64,000 bases of DNA from Endozoicomonas sp965261315 (GCA_965261315.1 CBDHDM010000016.1:1-64000), one strand, 5' to 3'. Shown: positions 37,361 through 45,908, counted from the first letter of the stretch. The notes: generated from the sequence alone by a model not told the origin. Numbers and translations are program-made.

Positions 37361-37384
37361 TAAGCCCTGTAAAGGGTGGGCTTA
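37361..37384. terminator. Hairpin at the end of the TnsA-like gene
   Basis: TAAGCCC (starting with the stop codon) pairs with GGGCTTA across a ten-base loop. There is no T tract immediately after it, so it is a weak terminator candidate. Confidence 0.35.
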
Positions 37385-37706
37385 TACCTTGATAAAATAG
37401 AGAGACGAGTTTTTATTTTAACTTTCTGTTTTTAAAGATTTTTTATGAGGTTTATTTCGAGAATGATGTAGGTCAATCCCTTGTTTATCAAGACTTATCA
37501 CTGTGTTAGAGGAACTTATGTCTCAATAAAAAGACTAATTATCTGTACTGATCAATTGTTCAGTCGCTTGAAGTGATGATTATAAAAAATATCCAGGGCG
37601 GGAAGCGGTGTCTAGTTGTTGCGATTCTATATCAGGGTTCGCTCATGTTTCTTCGCCTTATCTCTGGAAAGACGTTATGTGATAATAAATGATAGGGAGG
37701 TTATCC
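37385..37706 (+). promoter_or_regulatory. AT-rich leader and promoter region of the bZIP gene
   Basis: About 320 bp without a gene. TTGTTC (37557-37562) followed after 18-19 bases by TTATAA/TATAAA is a plausible sigma-70 promoter, but AT-richness makes this weak. Next to the gene, GGGAGG (37693-37698) sits eight bases before ATG 37707. This is an excellent ribosome binding site and decides the start over the in-frame ATG at 37689, which overlaps it. Function is inferred from position. Confidence 0.45.
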
Positions 37707-38819
37707 ATGCTGAGCCCAATATCTGATAAATCAATGAGCTTATTTTTCGAACTACCGGAACTCAATAAGCAGAATAAATCAGAAACAACTAATATTAATG
37801 ATAGATATTTAAGTTCTCTGATCCATTCAAGTATTCAAAGTAATAAACCTGTCGGTGATTATTCAACCAGTGTTGTTGATCAGGTAGCACTATTTTTGAA
37901 TTTTGATAGTTCGCCTCCGTTTAGCCCAGCATCTTCTGGTTCAGATAGTGGAATAAGTAGTGATATTCAGAGCCAACAAGGCGATTTCGGTTTTCAAGAC
38001 TTGAACGGTGATTTGGATGATGGTTTTCATGGAATGGATGATCAGCTGGATATAGATCTATCAGACGCAGACGCGCATACTATTCAACAAGCTTTAGATA
38101 AAATGGTCCGTGATCAGTCACTACCGGATATTGATATATTATCCAGTTATTTATATGATATGCAGGAATATAAAAGCACTGAAAATCTGACAAATCTTTT
38201 CAGTGATGTTGATTGGTTCGACAAGATTTTAGGCCTCCCTGAAGCAGATCAAAACGATCAGATCCAAGTAGACAGTAGTTGTCATCGCGAAGACTCACAG
38301 GTTGCTGATGGTTATTTATCTGACCGGCCAAGTCAGTCAATGAGTAGAAATTTGTTACCCCATGATCATGCATATAGCGGTTTAAATCCAGGTCGTTCTA
38401 ATTCAGCAGTTACTAAAAAAAGTGAACAAGAGAAAGAAAAAAATTCCCGAGTTAGTGGTATTGAAATTGATGGTGAGTCTTTTAGTCGTCAGCAAATCGC
38501 AGAGATGGAATTTGAAGATTTTAATGCACTGATTAATGGGCAAAGCCCTGGGACGGCTCAATGGGCAAGAGATATTCGGAGAATGGAGAAAAATAAGCAT
38601 GCAGCCAGAGAATCTAGAAAAAGAAAGGCTGATGAAATAGGCTGCCTTGAAAATGAAGCACAGTTGATTCGTGATAAAGTAAAAAAAATGAAATCAGAGA
38701 ATAATAAAATATCTAAGCAAATAAACGCAATGAAAAAAAAATGCGCAGACCTTGAAGATACGCTTGGTGTAAAGGCCTGTAAACTGGATGGAGAGTATAT
38801 AGTTGTACCTCGTAAATAG
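37707..38819 (+). CDS. Eukaryotic-type bZIP protein, cap'n'collar (NRF/NF-E2)-like
   Basis: 370 residues; ATG 37707 fits the GGGAGG site. In order: a Ser/Thr/Asn-rich N-terminus; a Ser/Asp stretch with DSGISS (80-85), matching the DSGxxS phosphodegron; an acidic region (about 95-215); a CNC-like helix before the basic region (FSRQQIAEMEFEDFNALI, 259-276); basic region RDIRRMEKNKHAARESRK (288-305); then a zipper with L314, I321, M328, I335, M342, L349 exactly seven apart. Asn296, Arg304 and Leu314 satisfy the bZIP signature N-x7-R-x9-L. The end, LDGEYIVVPRK, resembles the DGxIxxVP tail of CNC proteins. There is no signal peptide or membrane helix. The gene is visibly richer in A and T than its housekeeping neighbours and lies between mobile-element remnants, which suggests transfer. 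Nuclear action in a host cell is inference; bacterial DNA binding is not excluded. Confidence 0.85.
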   Translation: MLSPISDKSMSLFFELPELNKQNKSETTNINDRYLSSLIHSSIQSNKPVGDYSTSVVDQVALFLNFDSSPPFSPASSGSDSGISSDIQSQQGDFGFQDLNGDLDDGFHGMDDQLDIDLSDADAHTIQQALDKMVRDQSLPDIDILSSYLYDMQEYKSTENLTNLFSDVDWFDKILGLPEADQNDQIQVDSSCHREDSQVADGYLSDRPSQSMSRNLLPHDHAYSGLNPGRSNSAVTKKSEQEKEKNSRVSGIEIDGESFSRQQIAEMEFEDFNALINGQSPGTAQWARDIRRMEKNKHAARESRKRKADEIGCLENEAQLIRDKVKKMKSENNKISKQINAMKKKCADLEDTLGVKACKLDGEYIVVPRK

Positions 38820-38840
38820 AACGGTTTGATTTGAAGAAAA

Positions 38841-38870
38841 TAAAAAAGCCAGCAAATGCTGGCTTTTTTA
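38841..38870. terminator. Strong intrinsic terminator after the bZIP gene
   Basis: TAAAAAAGCCAGCA (38841-38854) and TGCTGGCTTTTTTA (38857-38870) are perfectly complementary with a two-base centre. The stem is flanked by A and T tracts, so it can act in both directions. It begins 21 bp after the bZIP stop codon and makes that gene a single-gene transcription unit. Confidence 0.9.
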
Positions 38871-38899
38871 TGAAGAGCATAATTCTTTATGCTCTTAGA

Positions 38900-38957
38900 A
38901 ATTGTCCTGAAATAACATGGCCATTTCACTCAAGTGCTGGCACTGCCGTGTAATTAA
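38900..38957. repeat. 58-bp inverted repeat, left arm
   Basis: This 58-bp segment (starting AATTGTCCTGAAATAACATG) recurs in inverted orientation at 39468-39525 with a single mismatch. The two arms enclose the transposase fragment at 38926-39420; the left arm overlaps the end of that fragment. The arms are much longer than insertion-sequence termini, so they may come from duplication with inversion at the integration site. Confidence 0.75.
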
Positions 38958-39420
38958 ATTTGGGTAAAATGTTGTCGAATTTGATACGCATATTCCTAAG
39001 CTGACGATTTTTTTCGTTGTCTGCCAAATATCCGTCGACGATAATCTGTTGGATATAGGCAATTTTTGCCGTAGGACACGTCGAGGTGAATACCTTGTCC
39101 TTAAGCGTTTCTTCTGCCCTGTAAATGAGTGCCTGGCTGGCGTTCAGGTAACTCTGACAGGCTTCGTGAATCTCATGTTGGCGCTGGATTTTTTTGTCAG
39201 CAGTTTTTGAGGTTGAGTGTCGCAGTGTTTGTACACGACGGTAACTATTCTTTAGCTGGCGCAGGTTATATTGCCACTGCCGCCAACCACTGATTTCTGC
39301 TTTTGTGGCATAGCGGGCAGTAAGAACAACCACTGACCTGACGGCATCCCACAGCAGGTTGAGGTCGGTGGGGAAATGAACATCGGTTTCCAGAACATAA
39401 GAGTCACACCGGGCTCTCAA
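38926..39420 (-). pseudogene. ISNCY-like transposase fragment
   Basis: 164 residues corresponding to the middle of the transposase whose longer relative lies at 58095-59376. Shared elements are the opening RCDSYVLETDVHFPTDLNLL, the WRQ motif of GWRQWQYNLRQLKNSYRR, and the pattern of YLNASQALIYRAEETLKDK. Neither the N-terminal domain nor the C-terminal catalytic part is present, and the reading frame ends inside the left arm of the 58-bp inverted repeat. It is a dead remnant. Confidence 0.7.
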
Positions 39421-39467
39421 TGGGTCTTTTTTTTTCCGACAATTTTATGGCCTTCGGCCACGACGAC

Positions 39468-39525
39468 TTAATTACACAGCAGTGCCAGCACTTGAGTGAA
39501 ATGGCCATGTTATTTCAGGACAATT
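39468..39525. repeat. 58-bp inverted repeat, right arm
   Basis: Reverse complement of 38900-38957 with one mismatch. It begins TTAATTACACAGCAGTGCC and ends AGGACAATT. The small open frame crossing it (39420-39608) has no ribosome binding site and is not called. Confidence 0.75.
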
Positions 39526-39696
39526 TTCCAGAGTTTAGCAATAGAGAGAAGTATGGTTGTGTGATATGTAAAAGCGTCTCTTTTCAAAAATATTTAGTGG
39601 GGAACTAAGGTCTCTGGAACTAGCGACTCCATGCATGGATGAAGCCGTTGTAATAAAACTCATGGCCTTTTAAATGATTAACAGGCAGATTGCTGC

Positions 39697-40923
39697 TTAT
39701 CCAAAAATAGACAACGTTGTTTGCAGAATAATCAGATTCACAATATCGATAAAGAAAGCCCCGACAATAGGGACCACCATAAAACCCTGAGGAGATGGGC
39801 CAAAACGGTTAACCACCGAGCCCATATTCATGACGGCAGTCGGGGTTGCTCCCAGTCCAAAACCACAGTGGCCGCTGGAAATAACAGCGGCGTCGTAGTC
39901 TTTGCCCATCACTCTGAAGGTGACCACATAGGCAAATACGGCCAGCATGGCAGACTGCACCATCAGAATGATCAGGAACGGGATGGCCAGGTCGAGGATA
40001 TTCCAGAGTTTTAAACTCATCAGAGCCATGGCAAGAAAAAGAGCCAGTGAGACAGTACCCAAAATATCGATAGTCTCAATATCCAGTTTTTTAACCTTGG
40101 TGACTTCCAGAGAGTTGGTGATGATCACACCGATAAACAGGGCATAGACAAAATCCGGAATCATCAGCCATTTTATCTCGAAGCCATTGATCCAGATTTC
40201 CAGATACTTTGCACCCGTTACACAGATCAGAATCATGAACAGCGACTCGATCATCTTTTTTGAGGTGACATTATCTTCCTCATTTTCGTTGTAAGTCACC
40301 AGCTCGGGGAATTGGTCGTGGGTTCTATTGCTATTGCCGTATTGGGATTTCAGACCATTTTTATCCACCAGTCTCTGTGCTACCGGGCTGCCAATAATAC
40401 CCCCCATGATCAGGCCGAATGTGGCCGATGCCATGGCAATCTCAAGTACATTGTGCATGCCGTATACTTCCTGGAAGGTCTGAGACCAGGCTGCACCGGT
40501 TCCGTGACCACCAGAAAGGGTAATGGATCCGGCAATCAGACCCATAAGAGGGTCAAGTCCCAGCAGTGTCGCCAGCGACATACCGATGCCGTTTTGCAGA
40601 ACGATATAGGCAGAAGCCACGCCAAGAAAGACCAGAACCTTGGCTCCACCCTTGATGAGCTGAGTGTAACTGGCGGCCAGACCGACTGTCGCAAAGAACA
40701 TCAGCATGAAGGTATCCTGCAGGGGCAGGTGGAACTCAATCTCGGTGCCGTTGAAGTGAAGCCATGCGATGACACCTGCAACGATCAGGCCTCCGACAAT
40801 GGGCTCGGGGATATTGAATTTCTTCAATACAGGGATTCTGGCGTTGATAAAATGGCCGAGAAATAGCACAAAAATGGCAATGAGAAACGACTCAAGCGCG
40901 CCAACAGTCAGTAGTTGATTCAT
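39697..40923 (-). CDS. gltS: Sodium/glutamate symporter GltS
   Basis: Inner-membrane Na+-coupled glutamate importer. It has 408 residues and many hydrophobic helices, in the two-repeat GltS layout. Signatures include LIVAGVIAWLHFNGTEIEF, TVGLAASYTQLIKGG, the re-entrant-loop motif SITLSGGHGTGAAWS and, in the second repeat, SSGHCGFGLGATPTAVMNM. GAGGG lies four bases before the ATG. It starts 21 bp after the sbcC stop on the same strand, so it is probably co-transcribed with sbcDC, an unusual partner; no clear terminator separates them. Confidence 0.95.
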   Translation of the reverse strand: MNQLLTVGALESFLIAIFVLFLGHFINARIPVLKKFNIPEPIVGGLIVAGVIAWLHFNGTEIEFHLPLQDTFMLMFFATVGLAASYTQLIKGGAKVLVFLGVASAYIVLQNGIGMSLATLLGLDPLMGLIAGSITLSGGHGTGAAWSQTFQEVYGMHNVLEIAMASATFGLIMGGIIGSPVAQRLVDKNGLKSQYGNSNRTHDQFPELVTYNENEEDNVTSKKMIESLFMILICVTGAKYLEIWINGFEIKWLMIPDFVYALFIGVIITNSLEVTKVKKLDIETIDILGTVSLALFLAMALMSLKLWNILDLAIPFLIILMVQSAMLAVFAYVVTFRVMGKDYDAAVISSGHCGFGLGATPTAVMNMGSVVNRFGPSPQGFMVVPIVGAFFIDIVNLIILQTTLSIFG

Positions 40924-40944
40924 AAACCCTCAAAATAAAAGTGA

Positions 40945-43900
40945 TCAGTCACAGATACAGGCAAAGCGGCTATCCAGTTTGCTGTAACCCAGTCCGGTTT
41001 CTTTTATCACTTCTATCCGGGTGGGAATCCGTTCTTTCAGGGACTCTATATGGGAGATGATACCTACCATCTTCCCACTGGCATTCAGGCTATCCAAGGC
41101 GCAGAGTGCGGTTTCCAGTGTTTCCTGATCCAGTGTACCAAACCCTTCATCCAGAAACAGCGAGTCGATGCGGGTTTTGTGACTGACCAGGTCAGAAAGG
41201 CCCAGTGCCAGTGCCAGGCTGACCAGGAAGCTTTCACCTCCGGACAGGGTTTTGATATCCCGTGCCGTATCTCCCTGCCAGGTATCCAGGACGTCGAGGC
41301 TGAGCTCATCGTTGCTTTTGCGGTTGAGCAGGTAGCGGGCGTGCAGTTGTTCCAGCTGCCGGTTAGCCAGAAGTATCAGATGATCCAGTGTCAGACCCTG
41401 GGCAAATTTGCGGAACTTGTCGCCTTTGCTGGAACCAATCAGGCCATTGAGTTGAGCCCAGGTCTGATATTGATGCTCCCGGATGGCAATATCTTTAAAC
41501 AGGCTTGCCTGACTCTGTCGCTTGGCTTCATCGTCTTTCAGAGCCTGAGTGATTTCACCCTGTCGTTGATTGATTAAACGGATATGATTGTCCAATTCTG
41601 TCAGTTTTTCAGCGACCATCTCTTCAGTAAAGTCTAACGACAGTGTAGTCGCTGGAGTTTCAATGTGTGCTTTCAGGCTGGCTTCTGTCGAGGCAAGCTT
41701 GCCTTTTGCCTCATGCAGTTGCTGTTCAAGCTGTTGTTTGAGCTCTGTAAGCGCCTTTCGCTCTTCTTTATCCAGCAATGCATGCTGAAAGTGTTCACTA
41801 TCAGTAAATGGGCTGTCGTTTAATAATGCCTGCCATGTTTTATCTGCTTTGTTCAGGCCATCATCCAGCGCTTCCAGCTCCCTGGTTTGCTGTCTGATGA
41901 CACCGCTCAGTTGACTCAACTGCTGTTCAATGGTGTTCAGCTGGCTTTGGGATTGCTGATAGTGTGTTTTTGCTTCAGCAACCAGAGACTTAAGCCGCTG
42001 CCGTTCATCAATAACCACTTTCTGACCAAACAGCCCAAACCGTTTTTGTTGCTGCTGTTGTAACTGTGTACTGGTGCGATCCTGCTCTCTCTGAAGCGCC
42101 TGAATTATTTCGTCTGCCTTTTGCTGATTCTGGTCTTTATAGTTCAGCTGCTGGGTAATATTTAGAATTTGCTCATTCAGCGCTTTTTGTTCAGCAGTGA
42201 TGCTCTGCCATTGCTGCCAGTTGTTTTCCTGCTGGGTCAGCCATGCAGTCTGTTCTGAGATGACAGGTGTTTGTTGATGCAGCTCGCTCTGAACTCTGGA
42301 CGCAATCTTTTCTTCTAATGCCTGGCTGGCGTGTTTGTTCTGCTCAAGCTGATGCAGCTTCTCTGACCGTTGCTGTTCAATCTGGTTTTTCTGATGCTGG
42401 TTGACATCCCGTTGATGGGTTTGTTGAGTAATGTCTTTATCCAGTTGATCCAGCTGTTGTTGCTCAAGTTGAATGCTGCGATTCAGTTGAGCCAATTGCT
42501 CGAGCTGATTTTTTCTGCTCTCGCCACTCTCTGTAAATTGTTTAAAGAGCGCTTTGTATTCCGGAGCGTTGTGTATCGGCACTGAAAGTGGCAGATCGTG
42601 ACTGGTTGCAGTCCAGTCTGATGTAGCCTGGAAAATCTGATTCTGCAGCTTTTTAGTGGACTGTTCTGAGGAATCCAGTTGTGCCTGCAAACGAGCAGCC
42701 TCTTTGCTCAGGTTTTCGCCCTGAGTTTGCCGTTGCTCCAGTTCCTGCTGCCTGCTCTTTAAGCGCTGCTCAGTATCTGAAATATTTAACTGCTGGTAGT
42801 GTTCAATCGCTGGATGTTCACTGGAACCGCATAGCGGGCAAGCCTCTCCTGCCTGTAGCTTGTTGCGGTACTCTGTCAGGCTGGTGATCTGTCTCTCCTG
42901 AATCAGAATCTGTTCCAGGTCATTACAGTGCTGCTTGGTATTTCGGTATTCCGTTCTAAGACCTTCAATTTTAGCGGTGTGCTGCGCTATTGATTGCTGC
43001 AGGGTGACCTGTTGTTTCTGCTCTTCCTGCAAGTCACTGGTATAGCTTATAAACTGCTGGCTGAGGATGTTCAGATGCAGCCAGGCTGGGTGCTGGTCAT
43101 TCCAGTGCTGCTGATCAGCCTGAAGCTGTTCTTCTTCCTGACCATTCAAAATGGCCATTTTCCTCTCAAGCAGTGTTTTGTGCTGGCTGGTGTGTTGCTC
43201 CAGTGTTTTTGTCAGAGAATGAATGCTGTCGTTTATTTTCTGATGATCGGAGCTGAGGTTTTGAATGCGCTGCTCTGACTGTTGAATTGTCTGTAGAAAC
43301 TGTTGTTGACCATGGCGGGCTGCTTCCCGCTGCTCAAACCAGGATTGCAATAGCGGCAGCAGTTCTCCCAGCTTTTGCTGGTGTGTATTAAGTTCAAGAT
43401 AGCTGTTGGCTTTCTGGAGCTGGTGAGTCAGCTGCTGGTGGGACTGCCTATCGTCGGCAATACTTTTTTCCAACACCTTCTGCTCATGTTGGGCTCCCTG
43501 TAGCTTGCTATGAATGGCCTGATGGTCGTTAGACAGTCGCTGTATATCAGAGTCCACAGGGATGACCTGCTCTACCAGCAGAGACTCTGTATTGTCCTGT
43601 TCCTGCTGATAGTTTTCCAAAACACTTAACTGAAGTTGATTCTGTTTTTGGACTCTTTCGGTCTGTTCTGTTGCGGTTTGTTTTTCCTGCTCGTGATTGG
43701 TCAGTGTCTTTTTTACCTGCTGGTGCTTGTTCTTCAGTTCACAGAGCCGCTCCCAGTCTGGCAGAAGTTCCATGGCAGGCAGTGCCTGTTCCAGACGATT
43801 TAACGGCTCACTGTGATCGGCTCTCTTTTTAAGCGCGTCGTTCAGTGACTCCCGGGCTTTTCCCTGCTCCTGCTCTCTACTGGCAAGCTGCTCCAGCCAT

Positions 43901-44637
43901 CGCTTTTGATCGGTAAAAGAGAGGCGATCATTGTTGGCCTTTTGTTGCTGCTCAGTCAGCTGGTTCTGCTCATTTTGCAGATCTGAAAGTCGATCGTCGT
44001 TTAGTAAGGTAAAACCATCGGACCTGGCTTTTAACAGGTTGAGCTTCTGCTCTTCTGTTCGCATTCGTTCGAAGACCCGGCGGGATATTTCTCCATAGAT
44101 CTCTGTTCCTGTCAGCTCTTCCAGCAGTTCTGCCCGATCATTGGCACTGGCTTCAAGAAAAGCGGCAAAACCGCCCTGGGCCAGCATCATGGACTTTGTG
44201 AAGCGCCCGAAGTCTAATCCAGTCAGCTCACTGACCTTTTTCAACTTATCGTTAATGCGGGTAGTAATGATGGTACCGTCACTGTCCGCCAGCTCTACTT
44301 GTGGTGCCTGCAGCTTACCATCCGCTTTACCTCTGGCCCGTCGTTGTGACCAGAAGGCACGATAGGCTTTGCCTTTCACTTCAAACTCAACTTCCGCAAG
44401 AGACTCCGAGGTGTGTCGTGTCATCAGCTCGTTATCTGAAGCAGAGATCGTCGTGAGGCGGGGGGTCTGGTGGTAAAGGGCTAGGCAGATGGCATCCAGC
44501 AGCGTGGTCTTGCCAGCTCCGGTAGGGCCGGTAATGGCAAACAGTCCGCTATTGGCAAAAGGCTCACCCCGGAAGTCTATTTTCCACTCGCCCTTAAGGG
44601 AGTTAATATTTTTCAGGCGCAGGCTGAGAATTTTCAT
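40945..44637 (-). CDS. sbcC: Exonuclease subunit SbcC (Rad50-like ATPase)
   Basis: Large SMC-like subunit of the SbcCD nuclease, which cuts DNA hairpins and processes blocked or double-stranded ends. It has 1230 residues. The N-terminal Walker A is ITGPTGAGKTTLLDAICLAL, followed by the Q-loop SMMLAQGGFAAFLEA. Two very long Gln/Glu/Leu coiled-coil arms flank the zinc hook GEACPLCGSSEHPA, which holds the CxxC. The C-terminal ATPase half has signature LSGGESFLVSLALALGLSDL and Walker B LFLDEGFGTLD. The ATG overlaps the sbcD stop by one base (TGATG), indicating translational coupling. Confidence 0.97.
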   Translation of the reverse strand: MKILSLRLKNINSLKGEWKIDFRGEPFANSGLFAITGPTGAGKTTLLDAICLALYHQTPRLTTISASDNELMTRHTSESLAEVEFEVKGKAYRAFWSQRRARGKADGKLQAPQVELADSDGTIITTRINDKLKKVSELTGLDFGRFTKSMMLAQGGFAAFLEASANDRAELLEELTGTEIYGEISRRVFERMRTEEQKLNLLKARSDGFTLLNDDRLSDLQNEQNQLTEQQQKANNDRLSFTDQKRWLEQLASREQEQGKARESLNDALKKRADHSEPLNRLEQALPAMELLPDWERLCELKNKHQQVKKTLTNHEQEKQTATEQTERVQKQNQLQLSVLENYQQEQDNTESLLVEQVIPVDSDIQRLSNDHQAIHSKLQGAQHEQKVLEKSIADDRQSHQQLTHQLQKANSYLELNTHQQKLGELLPLLQSWFEQREAARHGQQQFLQTIQQSEQRIQNLSSDHQKINDSIHSLTKTLEQHTSQHKTLLERKMAILNGQEEEQLQADQQHWNDQHPAWLHLNILSQQFISYTSDLQEEQKQQVTLQQSIAQHTAKIEGLRTEYRNTKQHCNDLEQILIQERQITSLTEYRNKLQAGEACPLCGSSEHPAIEHYQQLNISDTEQRLKSRQQELEQRQTQGENLSKEAARLQAQLDSSEQSTKKLQNQIFQATSDWTATSHDLPLSVPIHNAPEYKALFKQFTESGESRKNQLEQLAQLNRSIQLEQQQLDQLDKDITQQTHQRDVNQHQKNQIEQQRSEKLHQLEQNKHASQALEEKIASRVQSELHQQTPVISEQTAWLTQQENNWQQWQSITAEQKALNEQILNITQQLNYKDQNQQKADEIIQALQREQDRTSTQLQQQQQKRFGLFGQKVVIDERQRLKSLVAEAKTHYQQSQSQLNTIEQQLSQLSGVIRQQTRELEALDDGLNKADKTWQALLNDSPFTDSEHFQHALLDKEERKALTELKQQLEQQLHEAKGKLASTEASLKAHIETPATTLSLDFTEEMVAEKLTELDNHIRLINQRQGEITQALKDDEAKRQSQASLFKDIAIREHQYQTWAQLNGLIGSSKGDKFRKFAQGLTLDHLILLANRQLEQLHARYLLNRKSNDELSLDVLDTWQGDTARDIKTLSGGESFLVSLALALGLSDLVSHKTRIDSLFLDEGFGTLDQETLETALCALDSLNASGKMVGIISHIESLKERIPTRIEVIKETGLGYSKLDSRFACICD

Positions 44638-45908
44638 CAGGCATCACCCTTCAGATCATGTTGTGCCAGCACAGATTGTTCATCGTCAGTTTCAAACACG
44701 TTTTCGAGTATTTCCTGAAAAGCACTGGTCAGCTGCTCTAGCTGTTCGTCTGTGAGTTCTTCCTGTTGGAGCCGTTGCTGAAAAACGTCTTCAGCTTTCA
44801 GTTCAGCCAGACTCTCCTGATCTGCAACGGTTAATGATGTTGCTGTTTTTTCTCTTTTTCTTCTTACTCTCAGGAGTTCAATTGAGGACAGCTCCTTCCT
44901 GGCAAGAATCAACTGTTCAACCCGGCTTTGCAGATCATGGAGGTAAGCTTCGGAAGTGATTTCGATTTCCAGCCAGGGATTGAGAGTGGGGTGTTTTTTC
45001 TCACTTGCCAGTATGGCGAGCTGCTGGTCAATGCTGTCCAGCGAGCCTTTAAAGCTGAGTAACGATCTAAAGACCGGAACCATAATGGACTCAATTTGAT
45101 TGATCTGGTTTTCTTTGAAGTCCACAAGAATGACTTGTTTTTCTGATCCGGCTTCATCGAAACTCAGCGGAATGGGGGAGCCGGAATAGCGAATATGTTC
45201 CTGTTTGGCCACTATCTGAGGCCGGTGCAGGTGACCGAGCGCTATGTAGTGGGCTTGAGGGAATGCGGACACTGGAAATGCTGAGAGTGTACCGATATAG
45301 ATCTCACGTACCGACTCTGTCAGCTGCCCACCCACTGTCGTTAAGTGGCCGGTCGCAATAATTGGCAGATTGTCTCCCGCCAGTTTTTCGGCTTCAGCGT
45401 AAATAGCCTGATAGTGGGCTGCAATGGCCTGCTGAAGTGCCTGCTGCTTGCTTTCTCCGGACTCTCCAGCCTGACTTTCCAGAACATCCCGTGGGCGGAC
45501 GTAAGGAATGGCGCAGATAACGGCACCAGGATTACCCTGACTGTTCTTCAAAACCAGAACCTGGTCTTGCGGGTCTTTACTGACGCCACCAACCACAAAA
45601 GTATTCAGACAGGCCAGCAGCTCTTTTGATTCATTGAGTGTGGCTACCGAGTCATGGTTTCCTCCAATCACCACAAGCTGCTGACAGGGGGTATTTTGCA
45701 GGCTGACGATAAAGCGACTGTAAAGCCTTCTTGCATAGCTCGGTGGTGTACCGGTATCAAAGATATCACCGGCAATAATCAGTGCATCAATACTTTGCTC
45801 TTTCACCAGCTCAATCAGCCAGTCCAGAAAAGCCTGATGTTCAGCCTCCCGGCTTTTTCCCATAAAGTGCTGGCCAAGGTGCCAGTCTGACGTGTGAAGA
45901 ATGCGCAT
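44637..45908 (-). CDS. sbcD: Exonuclease subunit SbcD (Mre11-like nuclease)
   Basis: Mn2+-dependent nuclease subunit that pairs with SbcC. It has 423 residues and all five phosphoesterase motifs of the Mre11 family: TSDWHLGQ, IIAGDIFDTG, GGNHDSV, IATGHLTTVGG and ALGHLHRPQ. A C-terminal capping and SbcC-binding region follows and is rich in Glu, Leu and Arg. Order sbcD-sbcC with one-base overlap is the classical operon arrangement. Confidence 0.97.
   Translation of the reverse strand: MRILHTSDWHLGQHFMGKSREAEHQAFLDWLIELVKEQSIDALIIAGDIFDTGTPPSYARRLYSRFIVSLQNTPCQQLVVIGGNHDSVATLNESKELLACLNTFVVGGVSKDPQDQVLVLKNSQGNPGAVICAIPYVRPRDVLESQAGESGESKQQALQQAIAAHYQAIYAEAEKLAGDNLPIIATGHLTTVGGQLTESVREIYIGTLSAFPVSAFPQAHYIALGHLHRPQIVAKQEHIRYSGSPIPLSFDEAGSEKQVILVDFKENQINQIESIMVPVFRSLLSFKGSLDSIDQQLAILASEKKHPTLNPWLEIEITSEAYLHDLQSRVEQLILARKELSSIELLRVRRKREKTATSLTVADQESLAELKAEDVFQQRLQQEELTDEQLEQLTSAFQEILENVFETDDEQSVLAQHDLKGDA

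Larger units (their letters stand above)
35357..37363 (+). pseudogene. TnsA-like endonuclease-domain gene interrupted by an IS1182-family element
   Basis: The first part (35357-35672) encodes 105 residues resembling the N-terminus of Tn7-type TnsA endonucleases: YQDWCEEIEQYGYKSFLT, then PLEDKLFHYLEFKDNVAGYK and EQFAIDPEISLSVAKRLNLR, comparable to TnsA sLEy/reQyPL blocks. An insertion sequence follows at 35673. Removing it and one CTAG copy rejoins the frame exactly (ACT CTA GAA GAA CTA TTA) and gives a 128-residue product ending at the TAA at 37361. That is shorter than TnsA, and the catalytic Asp/Lys part is not recognisable, so the gene was probably a remnant before the insertion. No tnsB/C neighbours are seen. 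Confidence 0.55.

Noticed and set aside
39420..39608. 62-codon frame across the right arm of the 58-bp inverted repeat
   Set aside because: It straddles a transposase border and an inverted repeat, with no ribosome binding site.
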